From positions 1 through 64,000 of the forward strand of contig LLEY01000130.1 of NCBI GenBank assembly GCA_001414485.1: a stretch of 64,000 nucleotides of DNA, written 5' to 3'. This DNA comes from Calycina herbarum. Lineage: Eukaryota > Ascomycota > Leotiomycetes > Helotiales > Pezizellaceae. Numbering within the stretch: the stretch's first letter is position 1; the number at the start of each line of letters is the position of its first letter. The notes below the pieces were generated by a model. The model saw nothing but the letters and a program-made list of their open reading frames with translations, was not told the origin of the DNA and searched no databases. This document shows positions 23,499 through 34,680 of the stretch, in pieces. The translations under genes and the position numbers were made by a program.

Positions 23499-23936
23499 TA
23501 ATTATATAATAAAAATTACTGGTTATTAGTAAATCAAGCTGACTATAGGTAAGAACACACCTACCTTACCTTTTTTCTCACTCTAATTATATAACAATAG
23601 CTCTTAGTACGTGAAATCATTTATATTCAAATGAGTTTAGTACACGAGAGAAATCAGAGCAAACTATTGACCTTGGAAAGAAGATAGAAAATATCGCAAA
23701 TCATAATTTCATTTCTTTTGACTTGAGGAACAATGCGACCGCGTCAAATTTCGCTTGAACTTTTGCCCTTTTCTTTCCCTCAACGACCTCTATCGACTGC
23801 CTGGATTTCAGTCGAAACTCCCAATGGTAAAGAACCGAGACCCCGTTTTTTCTTGAAATACATACAGTATGGAATCTGAATGTGATACACCCATCCCATT
23901 GACTATCAATATTGAAGGCTATTATCCCAATTAGAC

Positions 23937-25673
23937 TCAAGGTGATACCCTGCCCAGTTGATTACAAGAAGCATCTTTGAGAATGGATGCCATATCTTCG
24001 CCTCCCTCAATGGTCCACTCAAGCTTGTCGCAAGAACACAACCAGGCTATTGCCTCTTGCTGCTCTTCCTTCATAATCGCATCAAACCTTTTTCTCCGAC
24101 GATTCTAATACTTCCTTCGATTCAATCGTAGATACAGCGTTGATTATGGCTTCCATGTCAGCTCCATCCTAATTAACCCAATTGATCTTTTTGCAAGAAC
24201 ACAGCCATTTGAGGGCGTCCCACGAACGTCTGTATTTGATCTTCCGCTTTAACAAACGTGGCATTCTTGCGACCGCATTATATATAGTAATTTCTCTCAA
24301 TTTCGGCAGTTTTCCATGTTCATATTGATCGATGTCGGAAAGGAATGACTTCAAGTAATTGGCTTCCTCGAGTGGTTTCGTGATCACAATTTTGATAGTC
24401 TCGATAGTTGGAGGGAGAATGCCGCTAAGTAGCTCCCATTCCTCCAATTCGTGGTCCCCGGAGCGGCGCGCCCTTCCTAAGTTATACCAGGCAAAGGCTT
24501 CGAATAACTCGAATTGTAGCGTTAGGACTTTCAGTTTCTGGAACGCCTTCATTGATTTGATACCCCCCTCTGCGTATCCCAAGTCGAGGGAAAGCTCCTC
24601 AAGTCTGTCTCCTACTGAATCTCCGATTACAGCCACAAAGCCCTCACCCTCGGAAAGTTCACGCATACCCGGATACTCCACTTCCGTCAATTCGAGCTTT
24701 CGGAGTTGGGGAAGCTTGGTCAGAAACATTTTCAGTTGAACATCTCCGAAATAAGACTTGCGAAAAGTAAGTGTCGTAAGATTGGTTTCAAAGTTTGTGT
24801 TTGAGGGTTGCTTGAAACTAAGCCTTCTGGGTGTAAGAAATTCTGTACATGAATAAATGTCATGCGCGTTGAAACGTCTTAATCCCTCCATACACAAGAA
24901 AGGAGTCGAGGCCAATGAGTACAGAGTCAAAGAATCCAGCTTGGAGAGACTTGAGAGACTTCCTGCAGAACTATCATTCCTCTTTGCACGATCTACAATG
25001 CACCATAATAACTCCCACAACAGGGTATCACTTTGATCGGCATGATCCCTTGAACTCATGACCAGCTTTGTGACATTAGGAAGTAGCGTAAGGAGCAACG
25101 TGGTAGCAAACTTCTCGTAGCAGTAATTTCCATATTCTTCTACCAGACCCATTTTGAATATCGAAGGGTCAGTTTGAACAGCTTTTAGATAAGGTGACTC
25201 TGTTAACAACTTAAGCAAAGCTGGCGACGATGTGAACTGTTTCCTCAGAACTGCATTTGGGGAGAAAAGGGATCTCCTCTGTCCCGGCTCTTGAAATTCG
25301 CCCGAACAATGTAACGAGCGATCAATGGTTCCTTGGAAATTTGATGAATGAGTTGTAGGGGCGAGAAGCAAATGATCGTCTCTTGCTCGGTGGTTTCCTT
25401 TTCCTCGCCATGATCTTGATTTGAAGCCGAGTCATCTTCACCCTTGGCCTCTGCGGTATTGTCCCTGTTACTGTTATCCTCGTCGCTATCATCCCGTTGT
25501 CTATCGTACTTGAAAGATCGGTATCGTTTTCTCAATCGGTTATGCTTTTTGCGAAACTTCTGACCGGAAGCATAAAGAGTCTTACAAGACAAGGAGAAAC
25601 CTTCGAAGCCCTCGGGAATAGCTTCTTCAGCGATGTACTCAAGAACCTCGATGGGCAGACTTAGCATAGCCAT
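23937..25673 (-). pseudogene. F-box/leucine-rich-like gene, frameshifted, with duplicated C-terminal module
   Basis: Starts MAMLSLPIEVLEYIAEEAIP, an F-box-like first helix pair, followed by a conserved GFEGFSLSCKTLY and KHNRLRKRYRSF. An acidic low-complexity insert and PLQLIHQISKEPLIARYI come next. Near 25250-25300 the frame changes: the upstream frame ends at a stop just past FSPQMQF, while the downstream frame continues FSPNAVLRKQFTSSPALLKL for another 360 residues of leucine-rich-like repeats. No intron fits this 30-bp window, so a 1-nt shift is likely. The second frame stops at 24169 with TAG where a downstream copy has Glu. Past the stop, the last ~55 residues are repeated in another frame: WLCSCKKINWVN-stop-DGADMEAII versus WLCSCDKLEWTIEGGEDMASIL, ending at 23937. 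A paralogue lies at 36000-37522. Confidence 0.8.
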
Positions 25674-26169
25674 GGTGAATTGATGAGGTGGTCCGTAGAA
25701 ACTTGGGACGGTGAGAAGGTTGATCGAGCCTAATCGCGCGATATGATCGAAACTGAGGTCGAAAGTTTGATGGCAGTGCTTGTAAAATTGATGTGTTACA
25801 TCGAAGGTCTTGTGGTATGGCGGATTGCAAGTTTAGACTCAGATTGGATCGAGTGCTTAATTGGAGATGTTTGAGATTGACAAAGAACTGATGAGGTATT
25901 TGGGAGAAGAAGATTCAAAGTCTTGTTGAGGTTATTGTGACTTGAAGTTAAAAGGTAGGAGTTTGAGTTTAGAAGGCGAGGTGGTCTTAATTCAGGCCAG
26001 CCTGTAGTGAACCGCAAACACGAGACTATACCCTTCTTGGACCACGCCAATTAGAACCATAAGCTCAGTAAACACGTGGCAAATTAAAGGACAGAAGATA
26101 AAGATATCATTACTCCCCTACAAGAAATATATGCTCAACTCCCATCCCAAAACCTCGAACCATACTAAT

Positions 26170-27804
26170 TTAATTCCTCTTCACCGAAAAAGTATTAGGA
26201 GTAAAAACCCCCTCCGGATCCGCCTTCGCCCTAATCCCCTTCAACCTCTCATACTTCTCCCTACTATCATAATAACAACCCCAAACTTTATCCAAATCAT
26301 ACTCCCCATGACTCCCCCAAAGCACCCTCTTATCCTGCTTACAAAACTTGCCATTTGCCCCAATGGCCTCGGCAAGATTGACATCATGCCAATCCTCCGC
26401 AACCTGTTTATGGCCCGTGTCATAAAAGCAATCCACGGTAGCGCAGATAGTGCTGTCTCTGAAGCTGTGAGAAGTTCCATTATTTGCGTTTTTCGTGAAG
26501 GCGGAGTTCTTGCCGCCGAAATTTTGGAACTGGGCGGAGATCCAGAGTTTGTTCTTCTCAGGCTTGATGATCCCATCGAGTCGTTCGACGATCCAGTCTA
26601 CCCATCCGTCCTGGACGAGGGTCTTGGAGTCTGTGACTTGGGTGGACTTCACGTAAGGATGATTGAATTCTCGGACGTTGCGGAAGATCCATTGGGCTGT
26701 AAGTTCAGACATTGGTTTCGTCTCCGGGGGAAGGGAAAAGAGCGAGCCCTCTCGAATCCTGTCGAACCAAGCCATATCCGGTTTATCCCCTTTTGAAAAT
26801 GGAACCCATTGTGCGTAGACGATGATGCTGCGTGGGTAAACGGGGATTCCATCCTTGCCGAAGATCTCGGGATGTTCGTCTTTCATCTTTCTGTCGGCTT
26901 CGGGGAACCAATCCAGGAGCTCGAAAGAGGACGATAATACTGAGATGCAGAAGTCATAGTTTCCGGGGAAGTTCTTGTTATCCGACATCTCGACGAGCTG
27001 ATCCAAGAGTCGCTTGAGGGTTTCTGGGTCATAGAGGAAAATGGATTTGAGACCTAGAGACCCAACATAATCCTCGTCTCGGTAGGCTTTGACGGTGAAA
27101 TGTGTGATGACGCCCAGATTTCCCGGACTTCCACCCATGAGAGCATAGAAAAGGTCGGGGTCGTTCTTGGTTGTGACTTCTTTGAAATTTCCTTCGTGGT
27201 CGACAATCTCCACACTCACAACTTGGTCCCCAAATAATCCGAAACTGCGACCAAGCTGTCCCCAACCGCCAGTCTGAACGTGGCCACCTAGATGAACATT
27301 TACACACTGTCCGTGTGGGACGAAGAGCTTGTTCTCTCCCAAGTAGGCGTTGAATTCTCCAAGTGCCCAAGATACACTGGTTCGGACATATGTCTGGTTG
27401 TCCGCCCTGAATATCCGGCGATCATCTGGACCACGGAAAGCTTTTTTGAGATCGATTTGGATATTGGGGGCAACTGTTGAGGAGGCACCCGAGTATTGGT
27501 GACCACCCGTGCGAATCGCTACTGCTACCTTCTGAGATTTGGCGTAGAGTATGGTTGTGGCAATATCCTTCTTGTCAAGTGGGTAGACGATGAGTGCTGG
27601 CTTGATTCGATTCTCGTTAACATAACTTGAGTACGCGTACTGATATTGACGCTGAGGATATTCGCTCGCGTCGATTGTGAATTGCTGGCCATTTAAACCG
27701 TTGATAGTCACCATTTGGTTGGTTTTGATGATGCTGTTGCTCTTGGAAGTAACCCAACCTTTCAAGGTGGATAGAATGGAACCCATCTTGTTGACTTTAC
27801 TCAT
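26170..27804 (-). CDS. berberine-bridge-type FAD-linked oxidoreductase (544 aa)
   Basis: A single-exon, intact flavoprotein oxidase of the PCMH/BBE family; such enzymes oxidise alcohols, sugars or secondary-metabolite intermediates and pass electrons to oxygen. The FAD-binding 4 domain holds RTGGHQYSG with His102, the usual 8-alpha-histidyl attachment. GQCVNVHLGGHVQTGGWG supplies Cys167, the usual second (6-S-cysteinyl) bond, so bicovalent FAD is likely. DHEGNFKEVT and LMGGSPGNLGVITHFTVK complete the domain. The C-terminal WGCYYDSREKYERLKGIRAKADPEGVFTPNTFSV is the BBE signature. There is no signal peptide, so it is probably cytosolic. No tailoring-gene cluster surrounds it; both neighbours are broken genes. 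Substrate unknown. Confidence 0.93.
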   Translation of the reverse strand: MSKVNKMGSILSTLKGWVTSKSNSIIKTNQMVTINGLNGQQFTIDASEYPQRQYQYAYSSYVNENRIKPALIVYPLDKKDIATTILYAKSQKVAVAIRTGGHQYSGASSTVAPNIQIDLKKAFRGPDDRRIFRADNQTYVRTSVSWALGEFNAYLGENKLFVPHGQCVNVHLGGHVQTGGWGQLGRSFGLFGDQVVSVEIVDHEGNFKEVTTKNDPDLFYALMGGSPGNLGVITHFTVKAYRDEDYVGSLGLKSIFLYDPETLKRLLDQLVEMSDNKNFPGNYDFCISVLSSSFELLDWFPEADRKMKDEHPEIFGKDGIPVYPRSIIVYAQWVPFSKGDKPDMAWFDRIREGSLFSLPPETKPMSELTAQWIFRNVREFNHPYVKSTQVTDSKTLVQDGWVDWIVERLDGIIKPEKNKLWISAQFQNFGGKNSAFTKNANNGTSHSFRDSTICATVDCFYDTGHKQVAEDWHDVNLAEAIGANGKFCKQDKRVLWGSHGEYDLDKVWGCYYDSREKYERLKGIRAKADPEGVFTPNTFSVKRN

Positions 27805-28928
27805 TGAACAACTTTTTTTCCTGTCATCAGTGAGGGGTCAACGATGGGGCTATATACTTCTCGTATGTGAGAGTATGTTTCAGCAAGCCGCATAAGGTCG
27901 GACCCTATCATATACTCCCATGGCTTGGAGCTGAAATGCATCCGCGCCACTTTGTGTTACAATGTCAGATCGCTTCGGCTTCTTCCATGTTAGAAAACAT
28001 CATATCTGACCATAAGCAAGGCTGTGAGATACACCTGTGACCTGTGAGTTGCCGATCGGAGCCACCGGGGAATAGCTGCGCGAGATGAGGTCGTATTTAA
28101 TATGTCTTTGGTGATCAAAGAGGTTGTGGTCGACAAGATGGGAGCTGGAGTTTTTGGGCGACTCGCTTAAACCATGGCAATTGCGTGTCGCTGAGACACC
28201 TACAAAATCGAGAATGGCACACAGGATGCCCTTGCTTACACCAACAAGGATTCGCGTTCCAGACTAGCAAGGCTGAAAAAGCAAGGCCTGCTGTTCAGAT
28301 GACTTCTACCCGTACAGTCATCAAACAAACCTCCCTTTGTAGGTAAAAGGCAAACACTGCGGTATGGTACATGTAATCACATATGTACTCTTGGTACAAA
28401 AGGTATTGTATCACCACCCGAAATCTTAGGACCCGAGGCCCGAGGATACATCTGTGGTGTAACTCTGAGGGTTGTTACTGCAATGTGCCGTATCCAGGTA
28501 AATACCAGCGAGAGGATAGTACCGAGGTAGCTATGGCAGAACAACATTTGTAGATATAGCAAGATGCAAAAATGTATATGAGTATCATCATGGCATATTC
28601 ATATATTAGGATTCCCGCGTAAACCAAAAAACTATTACCATGAAGCCACTAGGCTGCGAAAGTATGACGAACGGCAGGACACAAGTAGAGCCACCACCCT
28701 GGAAGCGAGGACTCTTGTGTTTTACGAGGACAAACTTTTGGTAGCTTGGGCAATCGAAGGCAACGCATTTCGAAGTAGAATCAGGCTGCCGTTTGAATAG
28801 CATGCCACATGAGTTTATCGCTCTTCCACAGAATCCCCGTTAGGCTGAGAGTCGTCCACACAAACTCACCGATATTTCATTGGTTCTATACCACAATGGG
28901 CAAGCAGCTCATTGTTTTTTTTTCATTG
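27805..28928. other. upstream region of the oxidoreductase, no gene recognised
   Basis: Probably holds the oxidoreductase promoter and the 3' flank of the broken 2EXR gene. Small frames are unsupported on both strands. Confidence 0.5.
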
Positions 28929-29784
28929 CTATTCGACAAACCGCCATCCTTGGTAGTTGCCTTTTGTGTTTTGCAGAAAATTTCGAAAGCGTAAAGCGCA
29001 AATACCAAACGAGCTCATCGATTCCTTCATGTGATCCGAGATTACCACAATCCTTTCAATCAAATTTGGCATGTCCCTCTTCATGTATATATGTTTACTG
29101 GCAACACTCCCCTCAATTGGGAGCTTGAAAAACAGGCTATTTCGTAATGCCAAGTTCTGAACGTGTTCAATGCCCTCACCTTGGAGAAACCGGAGAAAGT
29201 GGGTCTCCAAAGGGATCTCATCACTGATAGCCGATTGTTCGTCGAGAACGGGTAGGTATGTGTCATCAAGTTCGGGGTTGAAGTAGGTTTGGAACGCGGG
29301 CTTCTGATATTGAAGGCAGACGGCGCGCGAGTCTCGGCGAATTTGGAGGAAGGGAGAGGGCTATGGTGTGGATTCGGGGTCGACGAAGTTCGGGCGCCAC
29401 AGCCAGCTCCCAGATGTTGGATTTAAGCTCGGGTGGGAGCTTGGGAAAGGGGGTAAAGGTCGCGTTGGCATACCCATCCCGTGTCTTCTTCTCCTCTAAT
29501 CTTTTCCAGCTCTGGTGTTCGAAGCGCAAAAAGAGGCTCTCTTTAGCCATGGCGGAGAAGCCCGGGGGCAACTTTTCATCAAGTCCCAGCTCGCGACTGA
29601 GGCGGAGGGTTTCTCGGTCGATAAAATCCTCTTGGTGAGGGCATGGGACCTTTCGGGGGTTAGTATAGTTGACGATCTTCATCTCTGGAATGATGGGACT
29701 GTGGATGGGATCAACCCCATGGCGAAGGTTAAGCTGTATCGGGAATATATAATTCCGCTCCGCCTCCCAACGCGGGATGTCCAC
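28929..29784 (-). pseudogene. 2EXR-domain gene with internal frameshift or deletion
   Basis: The first frame (29784-29266) contains FTPFPKLPPELKSNIWELA and RPRIHTIAL, the opening of the fungal 2EXR domain (F-x2-L-P-x-E-L-x3-I-W). It then drifts out of frame and ends. The downstream frame, overlapping from about 29340, gives IRRDSRAVCLQYQKPAFQTY, FNPELDDTYLPV and LETHFLRFLQGEGIEHVQNL, continuing to a stop at 28929. This second part matches the usual 2EXR middle (C-R-E-S-R-x-V then Y-F-N-P-x-x-D). The residues normally linking the two parts are missing, so a small deletion with frame change is the simplest reading; no GT-AG intron is evident. An intact 2EXR gene lies at 38484-39566. Function of the family is unknown. 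Confidence 0.7.
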
Positions 29785-31429
29785 AACAACTTATCTCCCT
29801 CCACCACTCCTCAGCAGAGAGAGAGATGAAGTGAAATCGCCAAAACGAGAAAGCTCTTTTGTATTCCCGCGGAATGCCCATTCCACCTGTCAGAGGGATT
29901 GTCAGCTGGAAGCTCCATGATCGACATTCCGGAAGGGTTCATCGTGAACTCACCGAGCAGAAACAACATCCCAGAACGTACCACTCTCTCTACTCGAGTA
30001 TAAGTAGGCAACTGGACAGCAAGAAACAAAAGTAAAGGGCATTCAGAAAAGCAAGTCTCCTAACTCAGGTAGCCACGCCTGCCAAAGAGAACCGACCAGA
30101 GCTACGGGGACATATGTGAGTCTTCTGAGCTACCTCAGGATCAGACTAAGGGATTGGCCTCAGCTGTTGGCCTTTCTAGTCTCTCGTGTAGAAGCCTTGG
30201 GAGTGCGTGTAATAGAGGGGTTTTACGGGCGAGTCGGGTTATGGTCGACGGAGAAGAAATTTAGGTATAGAGGAAGAAGAAAAGAAGAAAAGAAGAAAGG
30301 AAGAGAGGGGGGAGCGCGAGGGGTTTAAAGATTTTCCTTGCGGCGGTCGTCTTGGTCGTTCCTTCTTTTCTTGCAAGAGGCTTTCGGCAAGAATTGCTTC
30401 TATCGCCATTGGTGGTGGTGTCTGGTAAGAAGGGAAGGAGCGACCCAGCAGGAGCGTGGCGAACTTCGAGATTTTATAAAGGCTGAGCTGGACAGAAACC
30501 TTCATCAAACCTTGCTTAATTAATTTGGGCCCAGTGCTTGCAGGACTTTCTTCGTTGCTGTTTTTTGCAAGAAATGAAGGAGGCGACTCAAGATGGTCCG
30601 CTGAACACTTCCTCCGGATTTTTTCTATTTTTTCTTCTATTTCGACCTGGGCGCCCCTTCCAGTCCTTGCCTCAACGACTTGGCCTCCGCTGCCATTGGT
30701 GCGCCTGGTCTTGACCGGGATCCTTTCCTTCTCTTCTTTTTCTTCATTCTCAACCCCTCAATGCCCCTAGAAATATCCACGGAGGTACTCGTTCTCTCTA
30801 TCTTTTGCCCCAACGACCTAGGCTTGCATCCAAAAGTTCAACAGAAAATACAGGAATAACGGGCAACGAAAGCTAGCATCAATCGTGAACCAAATGTTTT
30901 CTCAATACTATCAGTTCCATTCTCGTTCATAGATTAATCTTCAAACATTGAAATGGAGGTTAGGGTTCCTATTTCGTTGTGCCACCTGAAAACGACTGGA
31001 AAGGATTGAACGAGAGAAGAGAAAAAGGCAACAGCGAGAAGGCTGAATGCGAAGTGAGGCGGGTCAAGAAGTATCGAGGTCGTTCCTTCCCTCCCGATTC
31101 TCTCGACCTGATCCATGCTCCTCAAAGGTACGCCAGGGGTTCTTTCCTTCCCAAATACAATTCAGTCCGAGGCGGGTTTACCCTAGATTGAGGCAAGTCG
31201 ACAGTTGTTTAGGTCCCTCGTTCCTTCCTTGCGGGCTTTCTCGGCTGATTGTTGACCTGTCGATCGTTCTTTCCTTGGACACGGCCATAAGTAGGGTCGA
31301 GGTCTGGACCGCGACCCAGAGTTCTCCGTTTCACCAAAACGGGTTTCTAGCGACAAGTCAATCAAACCCATTCCCAAGTACACAAATCATTATTCAAATC
31401 TGAACACTAGAACTCACCAACGCTCTTCT
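29785..31429. other. gap before the RIP tract, no gene recognised
   Basis: Purine- or pyrimidine-biased sequence (for example AGAAGAAAAG at 30265-30300) with overlapping frames on both strands. Nothing resembles a known family. Base composition changes sharply to AT-rich at about 31430. Confidence 0.5.
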
Positions 31430-31899
31430 AAAGTTCGGAGTATTCGTCTACCCATCTTAACATGATTATCGCCTGCTTGATAATCGCCGGAAAAATCTTA
31501 GGGATTCTCGAGAGCATAGAGAGTACTACCGTAAGCGGGATACCCGTTCTATATACCCTTATAAACAAGACTATCGCTAGGAAGCTGTCTATTATAGTGA
31601 CTAACCTCGTTCCCTATCTCAAAGCCTAAAAAGTTTCTACGAAGAAGGTTATTACTTCTTATTATTCTCCTTCTTCGAATTTTATTTTTAAAGAGCCTCT
31701 ACGTATTCTAAATACCGTTCGTTTATTGAGTAAGTATTAATACAAATTTTAATTTAGTAAGATAAGGTTCAAAAAGAATAGTTTTCACAAGGATTTTAGA
31801 GCATATTAGTATAAGTAACTAGGTAGTCGACTAAGAGGTATAGTTGCGATTATTCTCTACTATAAAACTAGTTAATTCCTAAATTTTTAACTATATATA

Positions 31900-34130
31900 A
31901 CGTAGTACACTACCGAGCCGATCACTCTACCGAGCCGATCACTAAAAATACATACAAAAAACGTCTGTGCAACCTTAGTAAAAATCTATAGTTCTTAATA
32001 AAAATTAATAAAATTAAAAAATCTACTTTATTACTATATAAATAAATAATATTGAATTTTTTAGACGCTTACTAGCTATAACTAACGATTCGCTTAAAAT
32101 TACCCTTGTATTTATAGATTTTTTTTAATTTCTTTAATAACTTAGCTATTATAATTAGTTAGTGTCTAAGATTTCTAATATTATTTATATATATAACGTG
32201 GTTTATTACCGAGTCGGTAATTTTTCCTTAGTATTAAACTTTGAATATTAATAAATCTAATCGGAATCTGATGAACTAGATATATCTATAGCTTCTTAAC
32301 AAGTTTATACGTTATAACTAGCTTTTCTACAGATTCTATAGTATCGCCTAGATAGCTGCCTCTTCTTACGACTACTCTCCGCCGCACGTATATCGCGTCG
32401 CACCTGCTTATCTATATCCTTTTAAGCTATAATATCTTAGGTATCCTCTACTATAAGTGTACCCCCTTGACAGACACGAGCCTTTTTAGCTCTTCGGCGT
32501 TTGCTTAGGGCTTTATTAGCTGCTCGAAGGGTACGTACCTTAGCGGATAGTAGAGTTATCTTATAAGCTATTCGCTCTGTACCTTTAGCTAATATAGTAA
32601 CTGTCTTAAAGAGTAGAGTTAATAAGCCCTCTTAGTAACAAGTAATCCGATTTCGAATAAGGGTTGTTTATAAGAGAGCTTTAGTTAAGTTAGAAGGAGT
32701 CTAGGAGACCTAAGAGTAGCTGTTAGCTATAGAGGGTCTAGAGAGAGTTAGAGTCTATAACTTTATATTAAGCTTTAAAAGTACTACTTACGAGTTAAAG
32801 GGTACTAAGCTAGCTCTACGGAATCTAGTCTAACAGTTTTAAGCTGTTATAGATTTCTTATACGCTGCTATAAAAGCTAGAAAGAACTCTACCTTTATAA
32901 TATAGTTAATATAGGCTTTAATAAACGTCTTAATCTACCGACCGTATACCTGCTTTAAGATACTAAAGCACCTAATATTAAGTAGCTAGGTAAGATAGAA
33001 TAAATAGAGAGGTAATCTAAGAGTAATAATATTATATACCTTATAGTACTCTTAGAACTTAGCCGATTCGTAACTCTTATACCTATCTAATACGAGTATT
33101 TAAGATAGACCTCTTATACGAGTAGTAGTATATTTATTAAAGTGTTTTAGCTATTCTAGACCTGTCTTATTATTCGTCTATCTATTACTTATTAGTTTAA
33201 TAACCTAATTAGTTAGGAGACTACTATCTATATACTAATTTAAGAGGTAGTTCTTACTCTAAACTACTAGAAATAAAGAGATACTCTAGCCTTTACTATT
33301 GATATAAGCAATCGCTGTAGCCTATTCCCGATTCCCTAGCTGAACTACCTTATCTCTACTACGTTGATCTATATAGGTAACAACTATTATAGAGTAAATT
33401 ATATCTATTATAAAGCCGGTTTCGTCGAAGTTATAGAAGTCGTAGTCTAATACTCTGTATTTTGCTTTTATATTTTTAACTAGTTAGAACTACGAGCTAA
33501 TTAGTTTAGAATCTTCGTATAAGGCTCTTTAGAAATCATAGACGCGATTAAAACACGTCTTAAGAGCTAGTTATCGTTATACGAATCGATATACTTAGAG
33601 CTTATTAACGCGTTTTCTCTCTCTTAATTCTAGGATAAAATTTACTATATCTTCTATACTAGCTAGCTAGGGTATAAACCCTCTAGAATCTAGGTTAAGT
33701 ATATTCTAAATAATTACTTCCTCTTCTATCTTAGATAACTTAATATAGTTAGGTCGGATTTCGTTTTAAGGAATTTAGCTAGCTATTCTATCTAAGAGTA
33801 TAGATCTAGATATCTTATAAAGCTTTACTATAGCTAAAGAGTTAATCTTCTTAGATAAACGAATAGCTTTAAGAGCTAGGATTATTAGAGCTTCTTTAGT
33901 ATAAACTTCTATTTATAGTAGTTGAGAAAACGCGTGTTAAACTTAATAGAGTAGAATATAGAGGAAAATTACTAACTTAGTAATATTACCGACTCGGTAA
34001 TAAACCACGTTAGTAATAAAGTAAGGTTTTTAATTTTATTAATTTTTATTAAGAATTATAGATTTTTACTAGGGTTGTATAGACGTTTTTTATATATATT
34101 TTTAGTGATCGGCTCGGTAGTATACTACGT
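31900..34130. mobile_element. MITE of the 23-kb family, split by a pogo-like transposon
   Basis: Flanked by TA (31898-31899 and 34131-34132). The ends read ACGTAGTACACTACCGAGCC and, on the other strand, ACGTAGTATACTACCGAGCC. The arms match for about 140 bp (AACGTCTGTGCAACCTTAGT against AACGTCTATACAACCCTAGT). The interior segment 32060-32130 is the inverted counterpart of 23300-23350 (shared TTTTAAGCGAATCG and AGCGTC). The right arm is cut at 32195 by a 1815-bp pogo element and resumes at 34013. Without that element and the duplicated TA the MITE is 414 bp. The left arm has a 17-bp tandem duplication. Confidence 0.88.
32196..34010 (-). mobile_element. pogo/Fot1-like DNA transposon, RIP-inactivated
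   Basis: A 1815-bp element with 26-bp perfect inverted ends (ACGTGGTTTATTACCGAGTC then GGTAAT) and a TA duplication. The minus strand encodes a wrecked transposase. The DDE-domain segment at about 33310-33450 still reads DYDFYNFDETGFIIDIIYS, keeping the first catalytic Asp (D-E-T-G-F), then RSRDK, NRE and a stop where Trp is expected (TGG to TAG), and AIAYINSKG. Further stops occur throughout. The size is normal for Fot1/pogo. The same protein family is seen at 53367-54621, which is diverged. It inserted into a MITE that probably used a related transposase. Confidence 0.88.
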
Positions 34131-34680
34131 TATATCTTATTATTTAATATTATAAGAATAGTTAATATTTTTAGATTTTATAGATAAAATATTTTATTCG
34201 ATAAAAGAATTTATTTTAAGTACTCTAAATCTAAAAAGTTCGAAATAACATCCTGTTTAATAGCTAGTAAATCTTACGTTTTATTTATAAAGTCTTAAAA
34301 TTCTACGATATTAATTAATTCTACTATATTATTAGTTAATTCTAAGAATAGTAAATAAAACTTATTAGATTTATACTTCTAAATATAAAAGCTCGCTCTA
34401 AACCTTTCTTTTTTTAACTTCCTTAAATATTAGAGTAAGCTAAGATAAATAATATTAGTATATATAACTTCTCAAGTCTCTTCTCTCTTCTAGTCTAGAC
34501 TATATCTAGAAATTATACTCTAACCATAGTATCGAATATAGCTAGCTATACTCCGAGCTATACTAGTAAGTACTTCTTAACTCTCTCTTAATATCTATTA
34601 GCTTTCTAAGGACGAAGTTATCCTCGCACATACTTAACTAAATCTTACTCTCTATATACAGGTAGTTACGACGGCGGTAT

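Larger units (their letters stand above)
31430..34680. repeat. AT-rich RIP-like tract of nested repeats
   Basis: The tract is poor in CA and TG dinucleotides, rich in TA, still carries CG, and has no reading frame of 60 codons, unlike its flanks. This is the CpA-to-TpA signature of repeat-induced point mutation. It contains the split MITE at 31900-34130. The flanking parts (31430-31899 and 34131-34680) seem to be an older repeat into which the MITE inserted; its type is not recognisable. Confidence 0.8.
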
